Source of the DNA: Edaphobacter bradus
GTDB taxonomy: Bacteria > Acidobacteriota > Terriglobia > Terriglobales > Acidobacteriaceae
Reading direction: 5' to 3'
Assembly (NCBI RefSeq): GCF_025685645.1
Contig: NZ_JAGSYF010000001.1
Location: 1,302,001-1,366,000, forward strand
DNA: 64,000 bases
Shown here: positions 1 to 8,367 of the stretch, piece by piece
How the letters are laid out: each line of letters starts with the position of its first letter
Position numbering within the stretch: the first letter of the stretch is position 1
Notes under the pieces: generated by a model
What the model was told of the DNA's origin: nothing
Database searches by the model: none
The model's input: the letters and a program-made list of their open reading frames with translations, nothing else
Position numbers and translations under genes: made by a program

Positions 1-2
1 AC

Positions 3-296
3 CTGAACCTCACGGAACTTGCCGAACTTTCCTCGTTCAGCGCTTCCCACTTCCTGAGGATATTCAGGGATACTGTCGGACTAACGCCCCACGCCTACCT
101 GACCCAGTTCCGTATTGAGATCGCTACATCTCTCTTACGGGTTGGCACGCCTCTCGTGGATGTGGCCAACTTGGTGGGCTTCACTGATCAGAGTCACTTC
201 ACGAAGAAATTCAAACGTGTTCTCGGTGTCACGCCTGGACAGTATGCTCCGAGCTCCCAACTTCCTCCGCGGAGAACTGTCCGGAGAAGTCACTGA
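3..296 (+). CDS. AraC-family transcriptional regulator, C-terminal part (5' end outside window)
   Basis: The first 97 codons visible are an open frame with no start, so the gene begins upstream of the window. The translation shows the double helix-turn-helix of AraC/XylS regulators: a first HTH (LNLTELAELSSFSASHFLR), a linker with the LTPHAYLTQFRI motif, a second HTH (VDVANLVGFTDQSHFTKKFK) and the family ending GVTPGQY. It would bind DNA as a transcription factor; the N-terminal ligand-binding part is not visible. The aldo/keto reductase starts 140 bp downstream on the same strand and is a possible target, which is inference from position only. Confidence 0.9.
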   Translation: MNLTELAELSSFSASHFLRIFRDTVGLTPHAYLTQFRIEIATSLLRVGTPLVDVANLVGFTDQSHFTKKFKRVLGVTPGQYAPSSQLPPRRTVRRSH

Positions 297-435
297 AGGA
301 AGCTTCTGCGTCCCGAACCTCTGATCAGCATCGCGGACGCCGGGAGGCTCCATAAGGAATCCGCTGCGCGCCCCAGCATGAGTCATCCACAAAAACGGTT
401 GAACCTCTCCGCCGCCTTGTAGCATCGAACTGTCA

Positions 436-1413
436 ATGAACAAGAATCTACTGGGGAATTCCGATCTCTACCTCTCTCGAATCGGTCTCGGAACCTGGGC
501 GATTGGGGGCGGTGGTCTCACATCATCTTGGGGGCCGCAAGACGATAACGACTCCGTCGCTGCGATTCATCGTGCTCTTGACCTGGGAATGAACTGGATC
601 GACACAGCTCCGGTATATGGCCTCGGTCACTCAGAGGAAATCGTCGCAAAGGCATTAAAGACAGCATCGACCAAGCCTTACATCTTCACCAAGTGCTCTC
701 GCACGTGGAATGAGAAGCGCGAGACCGGCAACAGCCTCAAGGAAATTCGTCGCGAGGTAGAAGACAGCCTGCGGCGTTTGCAGGTGGAGATCATCGATCT
801 TTATCAAATGCATTGGCCCACGCCGGAAGAGGATATTGAAGAAGGCTGGAGCGTGATGGCCGACCTGCACAAAGAAGGCAAAGTTCGTTGGATTGGCGTC
901 TCGAACTTTGACGTGGCTCATATGGAGCGTGTCATGAAAATTGCGCCCATCACGTCGAATCAGCCGCCGTATTCAATGATCAATCGCAACATCGAACGCG
1001 AGATCCTCCCGTTCTGCCAGGAGCATCACATCGGTACGATCAACTACGCGCCGATGCACTCGGGATTGCTGACGGGAAAAATGACGAAGGAGCGCGTGGC
1101 GAACTTTCCTGAGGATGATTTCCGGAAGCGTGCCAAGAATTACCAAGAGCCTCTACTCTCGCGGAACCTCGGGTGGGCAGATCTTCTCAAGACAATCGCA
1201 TCACGCCACAGTGTATCGGCTGGCGTCGTTGCAATTGCTTGGACGCTCCATCATCCCGGCATCACGGCGGCGATTGTAGGTGGGCGCAACGCGGCTCAGA
1301 TCGAGGATGTCGTCCCGGCCCTGAATTTCCGCCTCTCCGACGCGGAGTATGACGAGATCAATAACCACATCAAGCGCGACAAGACTCCGGCAGAGACGGT
1401 GAGCCTCGGATGA
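436..1413 (+). CDS. Aldo/keto reductase
   Basis: A 325-residue NAD(P)H-dependent oxidoreductase of the AKR (beta/alpha)8-barrel family, full length. The catalytic tetrad is visible: Asp56 and Tyr61 in DTAPVYGLGHSEE, Lys86 in FTKCSR and His126 in YQMHWPTP. The C-terminal nucleotide-binding segment VAIAWTLHHPGITAAIVGGR is typical. It resembles the group acting on aldehydes or sugar-derived carbonyls, but the substrate cannot be read from sequence. There is no strong Shine-Dalgarno in front of the ATG. It follows an AraC regulator and precedes a terminator-like hairpin about 110 bp downstream. Confidence 0.92.
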   Translation: MNKNLLGNSDLYLSRIGLGTWAIGGGGLTSSWGPQDDNDSVAAIHRALDLGMNWIDTAPVYGLGHSEEIVAKALKTASTKPYIFTKCSRTWNEKRETGNSLKEIRREVEDSLRRLQVEIIDLYQMHWPTPEEDIEEGWSVMADLHKEGKVRWIGVSNFDVAHMERVMKIAPITSNQPPYSMINRNIEREILPFCQEHHIGTINYAPMHSGLLTGKMTKERVANFPEDDFRKRAKNYQEPLLSRNLGWADLLKTIASRHSVSAGVVAIAWTLHHPGITAAIVGGRNAAQIEDVVPALNFRLSDAEYDEINNHIKRDKTPAETVSLG

Positions 1414-1909
1414 CGAGGCTGTTCCGTCGCTTTCGAAGCCATCCAAGATCGAGGGCATAAGGGGCAAGTACAGCCCGCCCTCCCAGAGACGGTGGAAAAT
1501 CACCGGAACGTACAGCAAAGAAAAGGCCTCCGCGATGGAGGCCTTTCTGTGTCTGCGAGTGGATACCCGTCATGCTCTTTCCCAGCAGCTCCACGCCTTA
1601 GCATTCGCCGGTCGGCTACATCTGCTGATCTTCAGTTCCCCATCATGGCGCGGTAGGGGTGAATTCTGCGCTGGAATATCTGGTTGTTTACTCATCTCGG
1701 AGGCCAGCCTAACAGCCTCGCTCCGCTTCGTCGAGCTATAAAGGGCTACCTCAGTTGTTTCAAACTGCAGTGGGTTCAAACGAAGGAAATCGGCCGTACC
1801 TGAAGAACTCCCTGATCGGGTCATGGGATGTCGGGTACAATCGTCGACACAGTACGGGGACCTGGCAATTACTTCACGTGCAGCGGCAAGATGGAGGGTT
1901 CTCTGAATC
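1414..1909. other. Intergenic region between aldo/keto reductase and efflux operon
   Basis: About 500 bases without a convincing gene. The only clear structure is the hairpin at 1522-1546. The remainder has short open frames in both strands, none of which resembles a known family. A regulator gene is often found in front of EmrA-type operons, but no trace of one could be recognised here. The promoter of the efflux operon should lie in the last 150 bases. Confidence 0.5.
1522..1546 (+). terminator. Hairpin terminator downstream of aldo/keto reductase
   Basis: A perfect 10-bp inverted repeat (AAAGGCCTCC / GGAGGCCTTT) with a 5-base loop, ending in a short T run. The symmetric A and T flanks would let it act in both directions. 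It lies 108 bp after the stop codon of the reductase. Confidence 0.7.
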
Positions 1910-3073
1910 ATGCTAAAACGCACTGTCTTGGTCCCAATCTTGGTGCTCGGCATAGCGGTTGCTTTCTTTCTCTTCATCCGTGGACACTGGACTACAGGCG
2001 AATCTAAGGCTAGAGTCCAAAGGACCGACGACGCGTATGTGAAAGCGGACGAGACGTCTTTAAGTACGCGGATCAGCGGCACGGTGCGCCGTGTGACGAT
2101 CGGAGATTACCAGCCGGTCAAGTCAGGACAGCTTCTTGTGGAGCTTGATGATGCTGACTACAAGGCTGTCGTCGGTGAAGCAAGAGCCGCTCTCGCCGCT
2201 GCGAAGGCTGAATACACCGCGAATCAGGATGCAAAGCGTGCAGCTGATGCGAGTATCGCCGCGGCTCAAGCGGGAATCGGTCAGGCACAGGCCGCAATGG
2301 CCGCCGCCCAGGCAGGCATTGCAGCAAGCCAGGCGAGCGCCGCGCAGGCCGAGAGTGAATTTAAGCGGCAACAGGCGTTGCTCGCTGGAAAGGCAACCAC
2401 GCATCAGCAGTTCGAGCAGGCAGAGGCCGCGAAATTAAGTACCGTTGCAGGAGTGCAAGGCCATACGGCAGACCTCTCCAGAGCTGAGGAAGCCATCGTT
2501 AGTGCTCGGGCCGCTCTGGCCGGAGCAAGGCAACAGCGCGCGGCACTCGACGCGAAGGATGCCGGAATCCTGGCACAAATAGATGCGAAGAAGGACGCCA
2601 TCACCGTGGCAGAGGTCAATCTCAGTTACACCAAAATCTTCGCACCCACCGATGGTGCGGTGGGTGAGTTCCGCGTTCATCCCGGCCAACTAGTGGGAGC
2701 AGGCGTACAGATCGTTCCTTTAGTGCAGAGCGGCATCTGGGTTGAGGCGAACTACCGGGAAACACAGTTGGAGAGAGTACGGACTGGTGACCCCGTCGAT
2801 ATACACATCGACGCTCTCCCTTCCCAAACCTTCCACGGCCATGTCTCTGAAATCTCACCGGCCAGCGGTTCGCAGTTCGCTCTCCTACCTCCAGACAATG
2901 CAACGGGCAACTACACGAAGATCGTCCAGCGTGTTCCGGTCAGGATTGATCTGGATCAGGGGCAACAGATCAGCCAATTGCGGCCGGGGTTTTCCGCGGT
3001 AGTTGCGATTCATGCGTCGGGAGCAACAACGGACCGCGAGGCCGAACCCTCCACCGGATCTTCCCCGAGGTAA
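1910..3073 (+). CDS. HlyD/EmrA-type membrane-fusion (periplasmic adaptor) protein
   Basis: A 387-residue periplasmic adaptor for a tripartite drug efflux pump. An N-terminal membrane anchor spans residues 5-24. It is followed by the lipoyl-like half-motif TDDAYVKADETSLSTRISG, a long Ala/Gln-rich coiled coil (about 85-210), the second lipoyl half (NLSYTKIFAPTDGAVGEFRV) and a beta-barrel domain (WVEANYRETQLERVRTGDPV). The TDDAYV and WVEANYRE segments are diagnostic of the EmrA subgroup, which normally pairs with an EmrB (DHA2) transporter. Here the next gene is only a 38-codon frame, followed by a TolC-like gene. Confidence 0.93.
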   Translation: MLKRTVLVPILVLGIAVAFFLFIRGHWTTGESKARVQRTDDAYVKADETSLSTRISGTVRRVTIGDYQPVKSGQLLVELDDADYKAVVGEARAALAAAKAEYTANQDAKRAADASIAAAQAGIGQAQAAMAAAQAGIAASQASAAQAESEFKRQQALLAGKATTHQQFEQAEAAKLSTVAGVQGHTADLSRAEEAIVSARAALAGARQQRAALDAKDAGILAQIDAKKDAITVAEVNLSYTKIFAPTDGAVGEFRVHPGQLVGAGVQIVPLVQSGIWVEANYRETQLERVRTGDPVDIHIDALPSQTFHGHVSEISPASGSQFALLPPDNATGNYTKIVQRVPVRIDLDQGQQISQLRPGFSAVVAIHASGATTDREAEPSTGSSPR

Positions 3074-3078
3074 GACTC

Positions 3079-3195
3079 ATGGCAGAGGCGACTCCACAGC
3101 CTGGTTCCGCGAGCAAGACCTATTCCATGCTCGCTGGATCACTCAACATTCAGTACAAACAAGCGCTCGCCGCAGCAAAGGCGCAGAGGGCCTGA
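3079..3195 (+). CDS. 38-aa frame in the position of the EmrB-type pump (possible deletion remnant)
   Basis: An ATG follows a GAGG ribosome site at 3067-3070, starts 5 bases after the adaptor's stop codon, and runs 38 codons to a TGA that overlaps the start of the TolC-like gene (TGATG). The peptide begins MAEATPQPGSASKTYSMLAG and ends IQYKQALAAAKAQRA. It is hydrophilic with no membrane segment. Its position, ribosome site and coupled stop are those of a normal operon gene, and EmrA/TolC operons usually carry an EmrB transporter here. I infer the two ends of a transporter gene joined by a large in-frame deletion; a genuine small protein is the alternative. Confidence 0.45.
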   Translation: MAEATPQPGSASKTYSMLAGSLNIQYKQALAAAKAQRA

Positions 3196-4643
3196 TGCGA
3201 TTGAGAGAGATAGCTAACGTATCGTATGTAAGCGTTGTAAGCGGTGTCCTTCCGTGGGAGACACGGCGCCTTCGCATTCTCACTACGGCCTTGGTGGTAC
3301 CGTTCATGCTGATACCAGGTGTCATGGCCCAGGAGGCTCCGACCCCTCCCGGAAATAACGTGGACCATCGGCCTGCGATCGCGTTGACACTCCCACGGGC
3401 CATCGAGATGGCGATGCAACACAACCGTCATCTTAGATTGGCGCAGCTGGCAACCGCTGAAAGCCGTGAGAAGCACACGATCGCGCGATCGCACTATTAT
3501 CCCCACATCACAAATCAATCGACGTCAATTTATCTGACGGCCCTTCAAGGCGTGGTGGTTCCTGCCGGAACATTCGGAAACTCTGCCATTACAGGCCCCA
3601 TCCCCAGTCAGACGCTGCGTCTCGAGCAAGGCGCTCTAACTGCATACACAAGCGGCACAGGGCTCGAGCAGCCACTGACGCAATACTTCAAAATTCATGC
3701 TGGCGACAGGGCGGCGGAAGCAGATGTAACAACGGCGGAAATCCAGGAAAGAGATGCCGAGAACTCCATTTCGCTTCTGGTTCATAAACTGTACTTCGAC
3801 ATTCTCACGGCACAAGCGCATCTGAGCGCCGCTCAGGAGTCCGTAGCGGCTGCGGCTACAAACGAGCAGGAAAGCATGCGCGCCGTCTCTGAAGGGCGTT
3901 CACTCGAGGTAGCTGCTCTGGAAAGCCACGCAGCGTTTCTAGATCAGCAACATGAAGTCCTCACCGTACAGCTCTCCATCGATGATCTGACACTGCAACT
4001 TGACGACGTATTGGGCCTTCCGCTCGGAACAAGGCTTAATTTAGATCCCAATGCGCTGGGCAATGCTCCGGCTTTGCCATCGCGTACCGAAGCGATCTCT
4101 GCAGTAAAGGAGCACAACCCAAAGGTCCTCACCGCCCAACAGGCTGTGGAGAAGGCGAAGGCAGGCGTTTCGGCCGCCCGGGCAGCGTATATTCCCGATA
4201 TCAGCGGAATCGCGCGTCAGAGCTACCAGAGTGGTGTGCCCTTCCTCGTACACAACTTCGGGACATTTGGTGGCGTCGTCACCTACGACCTCTTCGATGG
4301 CGGTGCCCGCGAAGCTCAACTGAGGCAGGCAAAGATCCAGCTTGCAATGGCAGAGACTCAGCTCGCGCAGACTGAATCTGACGTGTCCATTGCAGTCGCC
4401 GCCGCATACGATAAGGTTGAACAGCTCGATAAACTTGTCGCCGTCGCGACCGAGGCCCTCAAGGCAAGAGAGGAAGCTGCTCGCATCAACGACAAACGAT
4501 TTGACCAGAGCGCGGAGCTCGCCTCAACGGTGGCGAAGAGCCACGCGGCTGTGTTCGCATCGAGGGCCTCCCTCCTGGAAGCCCGACTGGGGCTAGTCCT
4601 GGCCGAAGACGATATTCAACAGATGTTGGGTGAGCGCCCGTAG
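3195..4643 (+). CDS. TolC-family outer-membrane efflux protein
   Basis: A 482-residue outer-membrane channel of the TolC/OEP family. A hydrophobic export signal lies near residues 28-46, ending in a GVMAQ cleavage-type sequence. Two OEP repeats follow, with the usual long amphipathic helices and the motif LTLPRAIEMAMQHNRHLRLAQ. The start at 3195 is preferred over an upstream ATG at 3003 because it overlaps the preceding TGA (TGATG coupling) and leaves a sensible signal peptide; the longer frame would run through the adaptor gene. It probably completes a tripartite efflux system whose inner-membrane part is missing at this locus. Confidence 0.9.
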   Translation: MRLREIANVSYVSVVSGVLPWETRRLRILTTALVVPFMLIPGVMAQEAPTPPGNNVDHRPAIALTLPRAIEMAMQHNRHLRLAQLATAESREKHTIARSHYYPHITNQSTSIYLTALQGVVVPAGTFGNSAITGPIPSQTLRLEQGALTAYTSGTGLEQPLTQYFKIHAGDRAAEADVTTAEIQERDAENSISLLVHKLYFDILTAQAHLSAAQESVAAAATNEQESMRAVSEGRSLEVAALESHAAFLDQQHEVLTVQLSIDDLTLQLDDVLGLPLGTRLNLDPNALGNAPALPSRTEAISAVKEHNPKVLTAQQAVEKAKAGVSAARAAYIPDISGIARQSYQSGVPFLVHNFGTFGGVVTYDLFDGGAREAQLRQAKIQLAMAETQLAQTESDVSIAVAAAYDKVEQLDKLVAVATEALKAREEAARINDKRFDQSAELASTVAKSHAAVFASRASLLEARLGLVLAEDDIQQMLGERP

Positions 4644-4684
4644 CCCCTTCACCGCCCGCCCTCAGAGCTTCGCTCCATAAAATA

Positions 4685-4720
4685 AGAGCCGCTCCCCGAC
4701 GTTCCCGGCGAAGCGGCTCT
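4685..4720. terminator. Bidirectional hairpin between convergent genes
   Basis: A perfect 9-bp stem AGAGCCGCT / AGCGGCTCT with an 18-base loop lies between the TolC-like gene and the convergent aldehyde dehydrogenase gene. It is suited to end transcription from either side. Confidence 0.55.
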
Positions 4721-4741
4721 CCGTTCCCCATTGAAAACGAA

Positions 4742-7126
4742 CTACTCCCCGTAAGGTACCCAGATGTTCTTGATCTGCGTCGCGTGCCGCATGAAGTAGC
4801 GTCCTTCGTTTTGCTTTGCATCAAACCAGTCGATGTCATGCCTGTCGTTGGTCCAGACCTGCTTCAGGTTGCCGATCGAAGCCGCCTTCACCAGCGTCGC
4901 ATCCGCCGGCTCGCGGAAGCTCCAGATGGCGTCGACGTCATCATGCTCCGCCAGCGTCTTCGCCAGTTCGGCAGGCCGCCCGGCGACAATGTTCACTACC
5001 CCACCCGGAAGATCGCTCGTGTCGAAAACCTGGTAGAGATCGCCGATGATCGTCGCGTGCTTCTCTGACGGAACCGCAACAACTGTGTTGCCCGCCGCAA
5101 TGGCCGGCAGCACAAGCGACATCAATCCCAGCAGCGGAGCCTCCGTCGGACAAAGGATGCCAACCACACCGATCGCTTCATTCATCGCCAGCGCCACGTT
5201 GCGCATCGGCGGATTATGCACCTGGCCGTCGTACTTGTCGCACCACGCTGCATAAGTAAAGATGCGCTCGATGCTCAACTCCACCTCTGCGCCTGCCTGC
5301 TCCTCACCGACCATCTTCGCCAGCTCTGCCGCAATCTCACCGCGCCGCTGGATCAGGTTCTCCGCAATGTAGTAGAGAACCTGCGCCCGCGTGTGCGCCG
5401 GAGCCTTCGCCCACTTCCCTGCACTGCGAGCCGCCTCGACTGCGTTGCGAATATCCTTGCGGTTGCCCAGCGGAGCCTCGCCAATCAGCTTTCCATCGCG
5501 CCCATAAACCGGGAAGCTGTATCCCGAGTCCGGCCGCGCCTGCTTGCCGCCGATATATTGCTTCACCGTCCGGTCAATGGAGTGCAACGCACCGTTGCCG
5601 TTAGCCTCGGCCACCGGAGCGGGCTTCGTGGCGCGCTTGTGGTTCGCCTTCTTGTGCCACGTCGTCTCGAGGTACTCATACATTCCCTCGCGCCCGCCCT
5701 CGCGCCCATACCCGCTCTCGCGATAACCGCCAAAGCCGCACGACGCATCGAACAGGTTCGTGCTGTTCACCCACACGACTCCCGCCTTGACCTGCGAGGC
5801 CACATCGAGCGCCACGTTGATGCTCTCGCTCCAGATGCTGGCAGCAAGGCCATAGGCCGTGTTGTTCGCCAGCTCCACCGCCTCGGCCGGCGTGCGGAAG
5901 GTCATCGCCGCCAGCACCGGGCCGAAGATCTCCTCCTGGGCCACCGTCGCCGTTGGATGAACTCCCGTCAGCAGAGTCGGAGGAAAGTAAAGCCCCCGGG
6001 CAGGCAGCGCCGACTCCGGCTGCCAGCACGTCGCACCTTCCGTGACTCCCTGATCCACCAGCGACCGGATGCGCTCAAGCTGCACCGGAGCGACAATCGC
6101 TCCAATATCGACGGCCTTGTCGAGCGGCGATCCCACACGCAGCGTCTTCATCCGCGCGCGAATCTTCTCGTAGAGAACTTCGGCGACACGCTCCTGCACC
6201 AGCAGCCGTGAGCCCGCGCAGCAGACCTGCCCCTGGTTGAGCCAGATGCCATCGACCAGTCCCTCGACCGCGGAGTCCAGGTCCGCGTCATCGAACACGA
6301 TGAACGGCGACTTGCCGCCCAGCTCAAGCGAGAGCTTCTTGCTCGAAGCCGCCGTAGCCTTGCGAATCATCCGGCCTACTTCGGTTGAGCCGGTAAACGC
6401 TACCTTGTCGATATCGTCGTGCTCCACCAGCAGCGCGCCAGTGCGGCCATCGCCGTTGATTACGTTCAGAACTCCCGGAGGCAGACCAATCTCGTCCGCC
6501 AGTTCCGCAAGCGCCAGCGCCGTCAGCGGCGTGTACTCCGCCGGCTTGATGACGACCGTGTTGCCTGCAGCAAGCGCCGGAGCCACCTTCCACGCAAACA
6601 TCAGCAGCGGGAAGTTCCACGGAATCACCTGGCCCACAACGCCACATGCGGTGTAGCCGGGAAACTCGCTCTCCAGCAACTGCGCCCAGCCTGCATGGTG
6701 ATAAAAGTGGCGCGCCACCAGCGGAATATCGAGATCTCGGCTCTCGCGGATGGTCTTACCGTTGTCGATCGTCTCCAGCACAGCTAACCGCCGCGAGTGC
6801 TTCTGCACCTGCCGCGCCAGCGCATACAGATAACGCGCGCGCTGATGTCCGCTCAGTGCCTGCCACGTAGGCAGGGCCTTGCGCGCGGCCTTCACCGCCG
6901 CATCCACATCCGCCGCGCCCGCCTGTGCTACGTCGGCGATCTTGTCGCCCGTCGCAGGGTTGCTCGTCGCGAAGTATTCGCCGGAGACAGGCTTGCGCCA
7001 CTTGCCTCCGATGTAGAGATCAAAGGTGCGCTTATGCTCATCCAGCCAGCGCTCTACTTCCTTGGGGTCTTCCGGCGCCGGTCCGTAATCCATCGCGTAG
7101 AACTCTTCCACAATTAAGTTGCTCAC
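4742..7126 (-). CDS. ALDH16-type two-domain aldehyde dehydrogenase
   Basis: A 794-residue protein made of two ALDH modules. The first (about 35-510) is complete, with the oxyanion Asn in IPWNFPLLMF, Glu268 in LELGG and catalytic Cys302 in NQGQVCCAGSR. The second (about 525-794) keeps the NAD-binding half but ends before a catalytic Cys, as in the ALDH16 family. It oxidises an aldehyde to the acid with NAD+. It lies 9 bases behind deoC, whose reaction releases acetaldehyde, so acetaldehyde is the inferred substrate. Tandem ALDH with a degenerate second domain is a known family trait, not a frameshift. Confidence 0.93.
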   Translation of the reverse strand: MSNLIVEEFYAMDYGPAPEDPKEVERWLDEHKRTFDLYIGGKWRKPVSGEYFATSNPATGDKIADVAQAGAADVDAAVKAARKALPTWQALSGHQRARYLYALARQVQKHSRRLAVLETIDNGKTIRESRDLDIPLVARHFYHHAGWAQLLESEFPGYTACGVVGQVIPWNFPLLMFAWKVAPALAAGNTVVIKPAEYTPLTALALAELADEIGLPPGVLNVINGDGRTGALLVEHDDIDKVAFTGSTEVGRMIRKATAASSKKLSLELGGKSPFIVFDDADLDSAVEGLVDGIWLNQGQVCCAGSRLLVQERVAEVLYEKIRARMKTLRVGSPLDKAVDIGAIVAPVQLERIRSLVDQGVTEGATCWQPESALPARGLYFPPTLLTGVHPTATVAQEEIFGPVLAAMTFRTPAEAVELANNTAYGLAASIWSESINVALDVASQVKAGVVWVNSTNLFDASCGFGGYRESGYGREGGREGMYEYLETTWHKKANHKRATKPAPVAEANGNGALHSIDRTVKQYIGGKQARPDSGYSFPVYGRDGKLIGEAPLGNRKDIRNAVEAARSAGKWAKAPAHTRAQVLYYIAENLIQRRGEIAAELAKMVGEEQAGAEVELSIERIFTYAAWCDKYDGQVHNPPMRNVALAMNEAIGVVGILCPTEAPLLGLMSLVLPAIAAGNTVVAVPSEKHATIIGDLYQVFDTSDLPGGVVNIVAGRPAELAKTLAEHDDVDAIWSFREPADATLVKAASIGNLKQVWTNDRHDIDWFDAKQNEGRYFMRHATQIKNIWVPYGE

Positions 7127-7135
7127 AAAATCTCC

Positions 7136-8155
7136 TTATGCAATCGGGTGACGGTAGGCGGCAGAGTAGCGGCCCGTAGCAAAGTGCTCCAACTGGCGCT
7201 CGATGTCGGCGAGCATGCTGCTTGCACCGAAGCGGAAGAGACTCGGCTCGAGCCAGGGCCGTCCCAGCTCTTCCTTCATCAGAGACATCCACTTGAGGGC
7301 ATCCTTGGCCGACTTGAGTCCACCCGCGGGCTTGAAGCCGACATGCATCCCGGTGCGCTCGGCGTATTCGCGAATCGCCCGCACCATCACCAGCGAGACC
7401 GGAACCGTCGCGTTCACGGCCTCCTTCCCCGTTGACGTCTTGATAAAGTCCGCCCCAGCCATCATGGCGACAACACTCGCGCGCGCAACATTGCGCAGCG
7501 TAAGCAGGTCGCCCGTGCCGAGAATTGCCTTCATGTGCGCCGGTCCACATGCATCCTTGAACGCGGCAACCTCGTCGTACAGAGCCTGCCACTCGCCGTT
7601 GAACACATGCGCGCGCGTGATGACGATGTCGATCTCCTGCGCCCCGGCCTCGACCGAGCGGCGAATCTCCTGCACCCGCTCCGCCAGCGGCGACAGACCC
7701 GCCGGGAATCCCGTCGAAACTGCGGCAACAGGAATACTCGTCCCCTCCAGCGCTTTCACCGCAGTCTCAACAAACGCGTGATACACGCAGACTGCGCCCG
7801 TGGTGAGGTTCAGCTCCTCGATTCCCAGCTTCTCGACGAGCTGCCGCTGCAGCGGATTTCTCGCCTTCGCGCACAGCCGCTTCACGCGCTCCGCGCTGTC
7901 GTCACCGCTCAGCGTCGTGAGGTCCATGCACGCGATCGCGCGCAGCAGCCACGCTGCCTGCCACTCCTTCTTCACCGAGCGGCGCGTGTCAATCGTGCTC
8001 GCACGCCGTTCCACCGCGCTCGTGTTGACGCGAATCTCCTCCACCCATTCAAGGTTCAGGGGTATCCGCCGGTTCGGCTCCAGAGGCCGTCCGTTCAACT
8101 CGACCGCAACTGGCGAATGCACGATGGGGTGTTGTTCCTGTTGTTTCACTGCCAT
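7136..8155 (-). CDS. deoC: Deoxyribose-phosphate aldolase
   Basis: A 339-residue DERA-class aldolase that cleaves 2-deoxyribose-5-phosphate to acetaldehyde and glyceraldehyde-3-phosphate. The Schiff-base lysine region is visible as ADFIKTSTGKEAVNATVPV, followed by the phosphate-binding VGFKPAGGLKSAKDAL. It is longer than the enterobacterial enzyme because of an N-terminal extension of about 70 residues (after PIVHSPVAVELNGRPLEP). The ALDH16 gene starts 9 bases after its stop, so the two are almost certainly co-transcribed. The kinase gene is 212 bp upstream in the same direction. Confidence 0.95.
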   Translation of the reverse strand: MAVKQQEQHPIVHSPVAVELNGRPLEPNRRIPLNLEWVEEIRVNTSAVERRASTIDTRRSVKKEWQAAWLLRAIACMDLTTLSGDDSAERVKRLCAKARNPLQRQLVEKLGIEELNLTTGAVCVYHAFVETAVKALEGTSIPVAAVSTGFPAGLSPLAERVQEIRRSVEAGAQEIDIVITRAHVFNGEWQALYDEVAAFKDACGPAHMKAILGTGDLLTLRNVARASVVAMMAGADFIKTSTGKEAVNATVPVSLVMVRAIREYAERTGMHVGFKPAGGLKSAKDALKWMSLMKEELGRPWLEPSLFRFGASSMLADIERQLEHFATGRYSAAYRHPIA

Positions 8156-8367
8156 AGTCTTACCTCTCCAAACTCTTGAGAGAAGCCTCTCGAATGGGAG
8201 TTACCTGTCGGGAGTCCTGACGCGCTGATGATCGCCGCTTGAAACTCCCGCCAAAAGCTCACTGGCACGCTCCACAGAAGGCTTCGATCATAGCACCTGC
8301 GCGCAGTGCCAACCCTTCAAGTATACGAGCCGTCCATCGCCTAGTTCTGTGTCAGGATCTCACGCCA

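Noticed and set aside
5216..6211. A 331-codon plus-strand frame inside the ALDH16 gene
   Set aside because: Antisense to conserved ALDH motifs; Arg/Leu/His-rich with no recognisable domain.
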